From IMG/VR virus record IMGVR_UViG_3300001679_000053, positions 38,519 through 102,518 of that record: DNA of 64,000 nt. One strand, written 5' to 3'. Shown one piece after another: positions 43,140 through 51,332 of this stretch (position 1 is the stretch's first letter; the number at the start of each line of letters is the position of its first letter). This DNA is from a virus. A program made the position numbers and the translations under genes. The notes beneath the pieces are model-generated. The model did not search any database and had not been told where the DNA came from. It saw only the letters and a program-made list of their open reading frames with translations.

Positions 43140-45722
43140 CTACCACGTACTAATCGCCACCTTCTTCCATGTATCGGTAGCGACACAAACATAAATATAG
43201 CCCGCATCCCATCTAATCTCACCTTGGACTCCAAAGTCAGATGCGCTTGAAGGGGTACTGGCTGTTCGAATTCGAATTGTGTTATCGTTGATATCCAGTT
43301 TTACAAGAGGTGTATCAGTGTTAATTCCTATCTTGTCTGCAGATCCATCCACGTATAACATATGGGTGTTGTTATCACTCTCGACGCGGAAGTCAACAAG
43401 AGAATCAGATGTTTGATTGACAACGACTTCAGGGACGGCGCCGTCTAGACGAAAGCCTTCACGAATGGTTCCGTTATCATTTGCCTTCAAGACGATATGT
43501 TTGTTGGTAGTATTATTTTGAATTAAAAGGTTATCTGAAGAATTATAGCCCATCTGGCCGAGGCCGGCGCCATCACTGCCGCTAAATTGGAGGGTGGGCT
43601 CTATGTCCTGCAGGATGAGGCTACCTGAAGCGAAGACCTGTCCGCTTCCGCTTACATAGAAGGCGGGATTTTTAGTGTCACTTTTAAGAGAAATTAGTTG
43701 ATCACTCTTCGAGCCGCTTACATTTAACTTGGCATCAAGATGTGCGCCGCCAACTACAACCTTACCCGATCCGGTGATCGCCAGTAAAATTGGGTTTGCA
43801 GGAGTTTCGAAAATTGCTAAAACCGAACTATTCGCACCGCTGACATGGAGTTTTGCATTGGAATCGATCTCGGGGCCAATGTCAACGGTGCCGGCAATAT
43901 TTAAATCCGCATTCACCTGAGTTTCTACAGAGGCAGTTATTGTGTTGGTTAGGCCGTCCAACCTAAGATACTCAGTACCGGTGGTTCCCCCCGTTGTTAC
44001 TTCGAATAGCATATAGCCGGATTCGCTAGTGTTGGTGGGGGATCCTATTTTAGTACTTATCTTACTGTATTGTGTGCGGTTGGTGGCTGAGTCGTTGGCT
44101 TTGAACATGACGCCCCCCACAAAATCATCAACTGCACCAGCGGAGCCGGCGCGCGTATTCTGTAAAATAGCAACCCCTCCATAAGCGTCGTCGGCCACGT
44201 TAGAAACCTCGATTATCGGGTTCACGCTGCTTTGTACAGCCAAGGTGGCTCCATCAAAAGTAAGGTTGGCTTCTCCGTTAATGGAACCAGCGCCAGCAGA
44301 GGTCAAGACATAATTATCAGTCGCGTTGTTATAAGCGGTGACAATTTCTGCTGCGCCATTTGCAGCCGATGTCAAGCGACCTTGCGCGTCCACTGTTATG
44401 TCTGCCTTAATATAACTTCCCGCCGAAACTGCGGTATTGTCCAAAGTAAGTGTGACAGTATCAGTAGCGGCTGCTAGTGAAGTTAAACCTGTGCCGCCGG
44501 CCACGGTGAGAGTGTTTCCATTATCAACTGTTTGTGTTCCACTGTCGCCGGCTAAAGTAAATGAGGGAGTACCGCTTGCAGCTGAAGTGAGGCGCCCTTG
44601 TGCATCTACCGTTATTGCAGAAAAAGTATAAGATCCAGCGCTAACAGAAGTATTATCAAGCGCAAGCGTCACGGTATCTGTGGCTGCGGCGGTCGAAGTA
44701 AGACCAGTTCCACCTGCCACGGTGAGCGTATTGCCATTATCGATGGCCTGGGAAGAGCCACCATCGGCTGCTAATGTAAAGGATGGGGTGCCGCTTGCAG
44801 CTGAAGTAAGGCGACCTTGGGCATCAACAGTTATGGCTGAAAAGGTATATGAGCCTGCGCTAACAGCCGTATTATCAAGCGCAATCGACACAGTGTCTGT
44901 GGCCGCGGCAGTTGTAGTTAATCCTGTGCCGCCTGCAACCGTCAAAGTATTACCGTCTGCGATTGCTTGCGAAGAGCCACCGTCTCCAGCTAATGTAAAA
45001 CCAGACATGGTGCCCACTCCGGAGAGATTTGCTCCATTTCCGTAAAAAGCAGAACCAGAAACATTTCCGGAGGCAGAAATTGCTCCAGTCACAGCCAAAA
45101 TGGTACCGTTATATGTTAGGGTGGTAGTCCCTTGTGCTGTGTTGGCGTCACTCCAGCGTGCAATTTGGTTTGCAACAGGTGTGCCGCTAGCGTCCACCAG
45201 CGTGCTTCCCCATACGCGTGAGTCAACCTCATCAGTTAAGAGAGTGCTGCCATTATAAACCACGACAGTGTTATCTGTTCCGGCTGCCACATTCGGAATA
45301 TTAACCGTGGCAGCGTTAATCGTCACACTATCGCCGCTAGCATCTCCAAGAGTAGTGTTACCTGTAGATGATAGCCCTGCGACTGCTAGCGACGTCCCAT
45401 CAAAGGTCATGTTAGAAGAACCGGCTAGGGCTCCTCCATTATTATACTGAACCTGGGTGGTTGACCCTGCCGGCGAGATACCGGCTGCGGGCACTCCTGT
45501 GATCCCGGCGCCGTCACCGGTGAAGGTTCCGGCATAAATGCCGGCAGAAGCTGAAAAAATCACCGATGCGGTAATAGCGGAAGAAGAAACAATCAGTCGC
45601 TGAATGTTATTGGTTTTAAGTGCAATAAAATCGTCTTCGAAATCAATCTGGGTTTCTGCGGGATCTCCGTCGTAATGAATATCCCCGAAGTTCTGTGTGC
45701 CTTTGTTGCTATTATAAGCCAT
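43140..45722 (-). CDS. Large fibre-like protein with tandem repeats
   Basis: 860 residues, start MAYNSNKGTQ. Residues about 240-465 hold three consecutive copies of a 73-residue unit (FTLAGDGGSSQAI, NTLTVAGGTGLT, VSAGSYTFSAITVDAQGRL). The rest is a series of beta modules typical of marine phage fibres. The C-terminus (DAGYIYVCVATDTWKKVAI) resembles the end of trimeric beta-structured tail fibres. It is the largest of a run of paralogues starting MAYN or MAYK. It is probably a receptor-binding or virion decoration fibre; which one is not clear. Confidence 0.75.
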   Translation of the reverse strand: MAYNSNKGTQNFGDIHYDGDPAETQIDFEDDFIALKTNNIQRLIVSSSAITASVIFSASAGIYAGTFTGDGAGITGVPAAGISPAGSTTQVQYNNGGALAGSSNMTFDGTSLAVAGLSSTGNTTLGDASGDSVTINAATVNIPNVAAGTDNTVVVYNGSTLLTDEVDSRVWGSTLVDASGTPVANQIARWSDANTAQGTTTLTYNGTILAVTGAISASGNVSGSAFYGNGANLSGVGTMSGFTLAGDGGSSQAIADGNTLTVAGGTGLTTTAAATDTVSIALDNTAVSAGSYTFSAITVDAQGRLTSAASGTPSFTLAADGGSSQAIDNGNTLTVAGGTGLTSTAAATDTVTLALDNTSVSAGSYTFSAITVDAQGRLTSAASGTPSFTLAGDSGTQTVDNGNTLTVAGGTGLTSLAAATDTVTLTLDNTAVSAGSYIKADITVDAQGRLTSAANGAAEIVTAYNNATDNYVLTSAGAGSINGEANLTFDGATLAVQSSVNPIIEVSNVADDAYGGVAILQNTRAGSAGAVDDFVGGVMFKANDSATNRTQYSKISTKIGSPTNTSESGYMLFEVTTGGTTGTEYLRLDGLTNTITASVETQVNADLNIAGTVDIGPEIDSNAKLHVSGANSSVLAIFETPANPILLAITGSGKVVVGGAHLDAKLNVSGSKSDQLISLKSDTKNPAFYVSGSGQVFASGSLILQDIEPTLQFSGSDGAGLGQMGYNSSDNLLIQNNTTNKHIVLKANDNGTIREGFRLDGAVPEVVVNQTSDSLVDFRVESDNNTHMLYVDGSADKIGINTDTPLVKLDINDNTIRIRTASTPSSASDFGVQGEIRWDAGYIYVCVATDTWKKVAISTW
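44340..45005 (-). repeat. Three tandem ~219 bp coding repeats in the large fibre gene
   Basis: Three protein-level copies of about 73 residues, each with FTLA, NTLTVAGGTGLT, TDTV and ITVDAQGRLTSAA. The copies differ at many synonymous sites, so the duplication is not recent. Confidence 0.8.
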
Positions 45723-45752
45723 TGTGTTGTATTTCCTTTATATTAATTAGTC

Positions 45753-46880
45753 TCACGTTCCTTTAGCTCCTATTATCCACCAGTTCTCTCCATCGGACTG
45801 CAAGCTGCGGGATGCATAATTAGTTTTTAGAATAATTTCATCTTTACTATCAATTGTGCCCTCCACTGCTCTTATCCGAATGGGATAGGAACGAAGATTT
45901 TCTGTGTCTGTGTTGGCTTTTTTTATATTTAAGACGCGGCCTACACTATTACACGCCGGTGGTAACGTAATAGTTATAGACGTTGCAACGGTGTCACACA
46001 CCAGGGTGTAATCTGTAGGACTTACTTCGTAGGATTTTAAGGAGACTTTTGATATATTTTTGATTACTTTACCAGTGCACTTCAGTTCCCCTTCAATAAG
46101 GGCTGCTGTGGCTATTACTTTACCTTCAACCTTCAAAGCCTCTTTGGTAGTACAGTAGGACAGCTTAGGAGAAGAGGAAAAGCCACGCTTGCCTTTAAGT
46201 TGAATTTCAGAGATGGCGCCGGCGGGGTGAGGTATCTTGTTGCTCATATAATTGTCATATAGATTCGAGAGTGTGGTGTGCCAGATGCCAGCGCGGTCAG
46301 CATCCCCAACCAAGATGACGTCTTGATCGCTCAGATTCTGCCCACCAGTAGTAATGGATGGTGATTTATTGGTATCCAGAATTAATTTATTATCTTTAAC
46401 ACTTATACCACTATTAACGCCCAAGTTGATACTAAGTCCCTCCTCGTCGTTTTGAAGAGCGCCATCAACTTTCGGCTGGAGGGATCCCCCTACCACATGC
46501 AGACCGGGGCCCAGCTTTAAATGGTCTCCGGAGATTAACCCGTTGAAATTATCCGATGGTATATCTGTAAGTTCTGCTCCTGAGCCGCTATAGCTTTCAG
46601 CACAAACATGTTTAGCGTTTAATGAGTTTCCATCATAAGTCAGTGTGTGATAAACTTTTGCTGTGTTGTCGCCGTTAAGGGTCAACACACCATTTTTCGT
46701 GGCGCCGATAACTGTAGTTATGGCAACATCTTTGAGGGTAGCACACGGGCTTTGCGCGTCGGTATCATAAAATACGCTAGCGCTTATGGTATTTTTAAAA
46801 ACCTTTATGCCGTCGATTTCTTGATCTGCGTGTTGGTCGACTGACCCCTCTACCGTACCCTTTAGAACATTATAAGCCAT
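45753..46880 (-). CDS. Fibre-like paralogue (MAYN family)
   Basis: 375 residues beginning MAYNVLKGTVEG. It has beta modules (TKNGVLTLNGDNTAKVYHTLTYDG...) related to its neighbours and ends DGENWWIIGAKGT, the recurrent closing signature (D/S-G-x-x-W/Y-x-hydrophobic). AGGGGGAG lies before the ATG. It is a virion fibre or decoration protein by family resemblance. Confidence 0.7.
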   Translation of the reverse strand: MAYNVLKGTVEGSVDQHADQEIDGIKVFKNTISASVFYDTDAQSPCATLKDVAITTVIGATKNGVLTLNGDNTAKVYHTLTYDGNSLNAKHVCAESYSGSGAELTDIPSDNFNGLISGDHLKLGPGLHVVGGSLQPKVDGALQNDEEGLSINLGVNSGISVKDNKLILDTNKSPSITTGGQNLSDQDVILVGDADRAGIWHTTLSNLYDNYMSNKIPHPAGAISEIQLKGKRGFSSSPKLSYCTTKEALKVEGKVIATAALIEGELKCTGKVIKNISKVSLKSYEVSPTDYTLVCDTVATSITITLPPACNSVGRVLNIKKANTDTENLRSYPIRIRAVEGTIDSKDEIILKTNYASRSLQSDGENWWIIGAKGT

Positions 46881-46892
46881 TTGTGCTCCCCC

Positions 46893-47120
46893 TTACCGTG
46901 AAATGCGTGTCTTATCTATAACTATGAGACTGCCAAAGTTAGTATAGTTTTCCGGATAATAAGTAAAGTTATGTTGTGTTAGTGTCTCTGTCACTATTGC
47001 TTTCATTGTACTTGAATTACCTGTTATAATTCTCATTGGCCCATCGTTTAAAAGAACAAAATTCTCTACATTCCTTTGTACCGCCTCGTGATACATCCCA
47101 TGCAGATCTAATGTTTTCAT
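46893..47120 (-). CDS. Small Smr-domain protein
   Basis: 75 residues from the ATG at 47120, chosen because it has GGAG upstream and follows a terminator and late box; longer in-frame starts run through these. It begins MKTLDLHGMYHEAVQRNVEN, the LDLHG motif of Smr domains, and has a PMRIITGNSSTMKAIV segment, matching the IxxGxGxxS loop. Smr domains nick or bind DNA or RNA; in bacteria a lone Smr (SmrB) rescues collided ribosomes. The family's role in a phage late region is unknown. Confidence 0.7.
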   Translation of the reverse strand: MKTLDLHGMYHEAVQRNVENFVLLNDGPMRIITGNSSTMKAIVTETLTQHNFTYYPENYTNFGSLIVIDKTRISR

Positions 47121-47135
47121 TGTAGTCTCCGCAAG

Positions 47136-47143
47136 TAAATAGT
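47136..47143 (-). promoter_or_regulatory. ACTATTTA box between terminator and Smr gene
   Basis: Minus strand GACTATTTAC, 16 bases before the Smr ATG and four bases after the T-run of the terminator at 47147-47180. Confidence 0.5.
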
Positions 47144-47146
47144 CAC

Positions 47147-47180
47147 AAAAAAAAGGATGCCCCCCAAAAGAGGGACATCC
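47147..47180 (-). terminator. Rho-independent terminator after the 453-residue fibre-like gene
   Basis: Minus strand GGATGTCCCTC, loop TTTT, GGGGGGCATCC, then eight T. Strong and correctly oriented. Confidence 0.9.
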
Positions 47181-47218
47181 AGTAAATAAAGGCAATCTTG
47201 TAAAGACGAATAATCGAC

Positions 47219-48580
47219 TTATGTGATTAACCACTTGTCGGAACCGACATAGGTGAACGATACACCAGCATTCGGGGAAGCTAAGACCACGGTGTCTTGA
47301 CCATCAATGGTTTGAGAGCCAGCTTTCGAAACAGTGAGCGCATAGGTGTGGGCGTTTGTAGGCGCCTTAACCGTGATAACATCACCAGCGTCCGGAGAAG
47401 CAGGAAGCGTCCAAATGCGAGCAGCTGAGAATACAGCTGAACTCCAGTTCATACCTTCCACAAGGGTAGCCGCAGCATCACCGTGAGAGGTAGGAGTCGG
47501 AGAAGCGTCCGAAGAGAAAACTCCGTTGGTAGCGGTAATACCGGCACCAGCCATCGCAGTCGCAAGTTGAGCAAAGGTGTTTCTCTGAGAGCTATTGTCC
47601 GTCGCGTCGAGCCAAACGAAACTGTCGGCCGAAACGGCAAGAGTTGCAGCAGTCGGAAGTTCATTCACATCCAATGCCAAGACACCAGAAGCTGCAGACA
47701 GACCAACACCACCTAAGCCAGTAGCAACGTCGTCATTGATCATTGCATCAGTAACTTTGGTTGCACCGATTGAGATGACACCAGCGTTTAAAGTGGCGTC
47801 ACCACTCATTGCGACATATGCCGTATCAGTACCATCAGATTGAAGGAACGTGCTAGCAGCACCTTTTGCAAGAGCAGAAGGATTACCAGAAGCGTCACCA
47901 ATGATGATGGAAGCTCTAGTGAGAGCAGCCATCTTGGCAAGAGAAACAGCATCATCAGCAAGTTTTGCAGTTGTAACTGCGAGGTTGCCAATAGTTAACG
48001 CACCGCCAGAAGCGAGCGTAGCATCACCAGACAGAGCGACTTCTTCGTAGTCACTGCCGTCAGCGACAAGTAACTTGCCGGAAGTAACGTCAGGCATAAC
48101 GAAAGTAGTAGCCGTCAAAGTGGTTGCTGTAACAGCAGCCGGTGTTCCACCACCGATTGCGCCAGGGACAGCCATTGTGGCGCCACCAAGCGTAGAAGCG
48201 TTAAGGTTAGCGACAACAGTAGTTGAAGCCACCGTGAACGGTGCAGTGCCAGTTGCTTGATCCGACTCGAAAGTCAGGGCGCGCATCTCGTAAGCACCAA
48301 TGTCAAGGTTAGCAGTTGCCGTTAAGGCATCCACCGTAGCAGTGGTAAAAGTACCAGCCGCCTTGGTTTCGCCACCGATGACACAGTTATCTAACTCGCC
48401 GCCGGAAATGTAAGCAGATCCGGGATCAGCGTCTGTACCAAGCTGATCGATGTATGCGATACCGTCGATGTAGATATCTTTCCATTGCGCTGCAGCGATA
48501 CCAAGATCGAATGCATCGTCGTTTTGAGGAGAAATAGCACCACTAAGGATAGCTAACTCCGATTGAAATTTATAAGCCAT
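47219..48580 (-). CDS. Fibre-like paralogue (MAYK family)
   Basis: 453 residues beginning MAYKFQSELAILSGAISPQND. A repeated beta pattern (GDATLASGGALTIG, GDATLNAGVISIG; KMAALTRASIIIGD) fills the body, and the end (GVSFTYVGSDKWLIT) is the shared closing signature of this protein group. Probable trimeric fibre or head decoration subunit. It has its own terminator (47147-47180) downstream. Confidence 0.7.
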   Translation of the reverse strand: MAYKFQSELAILSGAISPQNDDAFDLGIAAAQWKDIYIDGIAYIDQLGTDADPGSAYISGGELDNCVIGGETKAAGTFTTATVDALTATANLDIGAYEMRALTFESDQATGTAPFTVASTTVVANLNASTLGGATMAVPGAIGGGTPAAVTATTLTATTFVMPDVTSGKLLVADGSDYEEVALSGDATLASGGALTIGNLAVTTAKLADDAVSLAKMAALTRASIIIGDASGNPSALAKGAASTFLQSDGTDTAYVAMSGDATLNAGVISIGATKVTDAMINDDVATGLGGVGLSAASGVLALDVNELPTAATLAVSADSFVWLDATDNSSQRNTFAQLATAMAGAGITATNGVFSSDASPTPTSHGDAAATLVEGMNWSSAVFSAARIWTLPASPDAGDVITVKAPTNAHTYALTVSKAGSQTIDGQDTVVLASPNAGVSFTYVGSDKWLIT

Positions 48581-48626
48581 GTTTAAAAACCCTCCATATT
48601 ATATAAGTTTTATGTTTTGGCGGATA

Positions 48627-48664
48627 GCAAAAAAGGTACGCGCTCCCATAAATGAGAACACGCA
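48627..48664 (-). terminator. Probable rho-independent terminator
   Basis: Minus strand GCGTGTTCTC, loop ATTTAT, GGGAGCGCGT (ten pairs including G-U wobbles), then ACCTTTTTT. It lies between two fibre-like genes; the 48581-48712 gap otherwise holds the box at 48685-48692. Confidence 0.6.
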
Positions 48665-48684
48665 ACAGTCCCGCCATCCGCTTA

Positions 48685-48692
48685 TAAATAGG
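48685..48692 (-). promoter_or_regulatory. CCTATTTA box, weak match to late element
   Basis: Minus strand CCTATTTATAAG, upstream of the terminator at 48627-48664. It differs from the others at the first base, and a transcript starting here would meet the terminator before the next gene. Confidence 0.25.
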
Positions 48693-48712
48693 CTCTTCGT
48701 CCTTCTTTCGCG

Positions 48713-49462
48713 TCAATAAATAAAGTATTTGGTGGCGCCATCACAATATAGCTGGAGTGCTGCATAAGGTGACCCTAAAACAACTGTATTTTGACCATCA
48801 ATTTTATCGGCGCCAGAGCCGGAAATGGTGATTGCGTTGGTGTCTGAGTTGCCACCTTCGTCTTTCAAAACCAGAGTTTGTCCGCTAGTGAGAGCAGCTG
48901 CATTTGGGAGAGTAATTTTTACTGTTCCGCCGGTTGTATCTACACCTATGTAATAGTCTGTTATGGAGATGGTATAATCGCCTGTGACTGTGTGGCGCTT
49001 ATGAATTAATGCTCCACTTAAAAAACTACCGCCCACTACTGATAAAGTGGCTGGCGCTGTGCCGGAGGCGCCCACCTTTATACTACTCGTAGTGTAAGCA
49101 TTGCTAGGGGAAGTTTCTCTGAAGATGCCGGCGCCGGTGGCTCCACCGGGAAGATTTGTTAAACGGCTGCCGTCCCCTTCAAAATAAGATGCGGACACGG
49201 ACACGGACGCGGTGAGATCGCCGGTAACGACCAGGGACCCTCCATCGAATGTTAAATTCGACTCACAGACAAGGGTGTTTGCATCGCCGCTCACATTGGT
49301 TATAAGTGCGTTATTTGTCGCATTGGAAACCCGCGGAATATTGATTAAATTAGCACCATCTGAAGTGCTCAAATTACCGGAAACTATATTTCCTACAACT
49401 AAATCGCCAGGAATATAGTTCTGCGCAGCTATTAACGTTCCAGATACTGCATTATACGCCAT
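48713..49462 (-). CDS. Fibre-like paralogue (MAYN family)
   Basis: 249 residues beginning MAYNAVSGTLIAAQNYIPGD. Beta-rich; the C-terminal 90 residues (VTGDYTISITDYYIGVDTT, then IDGQNTVVLGSPYAALQLY, ending CDGATKYFIY) match the module that closes the neighbouring fibre proteins. A GAGGGA site precedes the ATG. Confidence 0.7.
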   Translation of the reverse strand: MAYNAVSGTLIAAQNYIPGDLVVGNIVSGNLSTSDGANLINIPRVSNATNNALITNVSGDANTLVCESNLTFDGGSLVVTGDLTASVSVSASYFEGDGSRLTNLPGGATGAGIFRETSPSNAYTTSSIKVGASGTAPATLSVVGGSFLSGALIHKRHTVTGDYTISITDYYIGVDTTGGTVKITLPNAAALTSGQTLVLKDEGGNSDTNAITISGSGADKIDGQNTVVLGSPYAALQLYCDGATKYFIY

Positions 49463-49482
49463 CTGTAGGATCCCTCACATAA

Positions 49483-49537
49483 TTAGTTTTATAAAGCCTC
49501 TAAGCTAATATTAGTTTTATAAAGTCTCTAAGCTAAT
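49483..49537. repeat. Tandem direct repeat of 27 bp in the gap between paralogues
   Basis: Two copies (49483-49509 and 49511-49537) differing at one base (AAAGCCTC vs AAAGTCTC). The second copy reaches the stop codon of the fibre-like gene at 49537. Confidence 0.9.
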
Positions 49538-50187
49538 TAGAAGACAAACCAATTGGTGCCGTTAGAATATAAACTAATTGCAGGCATTGACCCAGTTAAA
49601 GTGTAGGAGTTGGCGCCATCGATAGTCGTACCATACGCAGCCGAAAGAATAATATTAGTTCCAGCGCGAGAAGTAGCTTCGTCTTTTACAATTAAAAGCG
49701 CTCCGCCGAGATAAGTAGAAGCGCTTGGAATCTCAATACGAACATTGTTTACGTTGGTGACGCCCATTATGTAACTCGGGGCGCTAGCAGTATAGCTGAC
49801 TGTGGAAACCGCTTCGTAAAGACCACGAAACCCTCTCACCTGTACAGCTTCAGTAGTATTATCGACGCGCAGAATAAGCGTATCGTCAGATTTGCCAACC
49901 TGCAGACTTCCTGTCCTAATATGGACATCGTCATTGGTATCCCCAAAGAATGTGGAGCCGCTAGCATCGATCTCGGTCACATTCTTGATATGGTAGTGAC
50001 TGGCACTGATGGTGCCTGAGACGTTGAGTGTTCCCGTTAGATGAAGGGTGTTCGTTCCTGTTGTGAACATAAATCGAGCGGAGCCGCTCGTCGCGTTAGT
50101 TCCTGTTAGAAACTGCACCGATCCTATTGGGCCGGCCATCGACGTGGAGCCCGAACAATCTACATATGCCCAACGAAATCGTGCCAC
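49537..50187 (-). CDS. Fibre-like paralogue with terminal beta module
   Basis: 216 residues from GTG 50187, chosen because AGGGG lies ten bases upstream and the GTG follows the previous gene's TAA; a TTG at 50217 would overlap that gene. Sequence: VARFRWAYVDCSGS, then SAYFM-like beta strands, with the closing module (VSYTASAPSYIMGVTNVNN, IDGANSYTLTGSMPAISLYS) ending GTNWFVF. Same module as the neighbouring fibre proteins. Confidence 0.65.
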   Translation of the reverse strand: MARFRWAYVDCSGSTSMAGPIGSVQFLTGTNATSGSARFMFTTGTNTLHLTGTLNVSGTISASHYHIKNVTEIDASGSTFFGDTNDDVHIRTGSLQVGKSDDTLILRVDNTTEAVQVRGFRGLYEAVSTVSYTASAPSYIMGVTNVNNVRIEIPSASTYLGGALLIVKDEATSRAGTNIILSAAYGTTIDGANSYTLTGSMPAISLYSNGTNWFVF

Positions 50188-50189
50188 TA

Positions 50190-50630
50190 TTAACCGACCC
50201 CTATGGAGCCCGACCAACTAGGTCCAAGTGAACCACTTGTTTTGTTCTTGTTGATGCTGGTGAGTCCCGCGACAACTTGAACACTTGTAGCTTGTGCGGG
50301 TGAATAAAGCCAAATTTCCGAAACCTTCAGTTCAAGCCGGCCGCTACTTGTTTGTCCACCATTAGTTGCGTCCGCTTTAGGAATTGTAAAAAAGTAGCTA
50401 TTTGAAACGTGGCTTCCGCTCACTCCGTTTTCTGAAAACCCCACTCGTACGGGCTGTGCGCTAGTGTTTATAATCTGCACCCAGCGTGTAACAAGCGGAA
50501 ACTCTACCTTTTGTGCGGTAGATGCGTTAATGTTGCCACTAGCGAATGGGCGGCCGCTTACCTCATAGGCACCCACATGATTGATACCTACTTCTGCTGG
50601 CCAGCGCATTGTGGGACTATTATTTGCCAT
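50190..50630 (-). CDS. Beta-rich virion protein (head/tail decoration, putative)
   Basis: 146 residues with no enzyme motif: predominantly beta (RWVQIINTSAQPVRVGFS, SYFFTIPKADATN, LELKVSEIWLYS). Its C-terminus is Ser/Gly-rich. It starts the fibre-like run and has an AAAGGAG site and a late box. Likely a small decoration or fibre-attachment protein, by context. Confidence 0.6.
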   Translation of the reverse strand: MANNSPTMRWPAEVGINHVGAYEVSGRPFASGNINASTAQKVEFPLVTRWVQIINTSAQPVRVGFSENGVSGSHVSNSYFFTIPKADATNGGQTSSGRLELKVSEIWLYSPAQATSVQVVAGLTSINKNKTSGSLGPSWSGSIGVG

Positions 50631-50663
50631 AATTCAAAACTCCTTTAATTTTTAGCTTTACTA

Positions 50664-50671
50664 TAAATAGT
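50664..50671 (-). promoter_or_regulatory. ACTATTTA box upstream of beta-rich virion gene
   Basis: Minus strand ACTATTTATAGT, a near-palindrome, 34 bases before the ATG at 50630 and inside the short gap after the bS21 gene. Confidence 0.5.
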
Positions 50672-50673
50672 GT

Positions 50674-50907
50674 CTATTTTTTTCTATTGCGTCTTTGTTG
50701 TAGTCTTAGATGTTTTTGTTCATCTCGGATCCGGCGGCGTTCTGCTTTTTGGCGCTTTTGGCGCTTAGCATCAGATGGCTTGGTATACCTTCTACGTTCC
50801 TTCACCTCTTCAACAATCTTCTCTTTCTTTGTCTTCTTGATAAATCTCTTGATCATTCTCTCATGATTTCCACGGCATTCTTTTGCGCGGACAACAACAT
50901 TAGCCAT
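50674..50907 (-). CDS. rpsU: Ribosomal protein bS21
   Basis: 77 residues from the ATG at 50907 (AGGAA upstream). The translation (MANVVVRAKECRGNHERMIK...) follows the bS21 pattern: an N-terminal strand, an ERMIKRFIKK helix, then VEEVKERRRYTKPSDAKRQK, matching the bacterial block (EVRRREFYEKPxxxRKR), and an all-basic C-terminal helix. bS21 sits near the anti-Shine-Dalgarno end of 16S rRNA and helps initiation; a phage copy could replace the host protein and bias ribosomes to phage messages. Phage-encoded bS21 is known from marine and large phages. It lies in the late region, between a head-type gene and the fibre array. Confidence 0.88.
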   Translation of the reverse strand: MANVVVRAKECRGNHERMIKRFIKKTKKEKIVEEVKERRRYTKPSDAKRQKRQKAERRRIRDEQKHLRLQQRRNRKK

Positions 50908-50912
50908 TATTC

Positions 50913-51332
50913 CTACTTCATTGCGTTCCACACATGTGAAGCGCCTCCTACTAGTGAACTAATGTCAACACCCGCATCCCGGGAGCTTCCTAGATCGACT
51001 GAGCCGGCTGCTGTGCCAGCGTTTTCTTCTCTGGACATAGGCGCTGTGCCTTCAAATAAATCCATCCCATTGTATGCATCTTTGCCAATGGAGTCCATTA
51101 ACTCTTGACGGCGAGCATTCATCTTTTGGCGCGACTCTTTCATCTTGCGAGCCTCTGCAGCGCGATTTGGTGGTGTCGGGGTGGCGGCACGTGACTCCAC
51201 TAGTGGCTTTGCTTGCATGCCTTGAACTACTTCGGATACAATGTTCGATAACATTCCTTCCTCTATAAGAACTTCATGTATGCATTCTTTTACTAGTGGT
51301 TTGATTAGTTGTTTTAAATCTGATTTTTTCAT
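50913..51332 (-). CDS. Unknown protein with N-terminal LKQLI tag
   Basis: 139 residues. The N-terminus MKKSDLKQLIKPLVKECI resembles the tags of the proteins at 60456, 62190 and 62381. The middle is basic and helical (ARKMKESRQKMNARRQELM); the end is Gly/Ser-rich and probably disordered. Perhaps a head-packaged protein. No family recognised. Confidence 0.55.
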   Translation of the reverse strand: MKKSDLKQLIKPLVKECIHEVLIEEGMLSNIVSEVVQGMQAKPLVESRAATPTPPNRAAEARKMKESRQKMNARRQELMDSIGKDAYNGMDLFEGTAPMSREENAGTAAGSVDLGSSRDAGVDISSLVGGASHVWNAMK

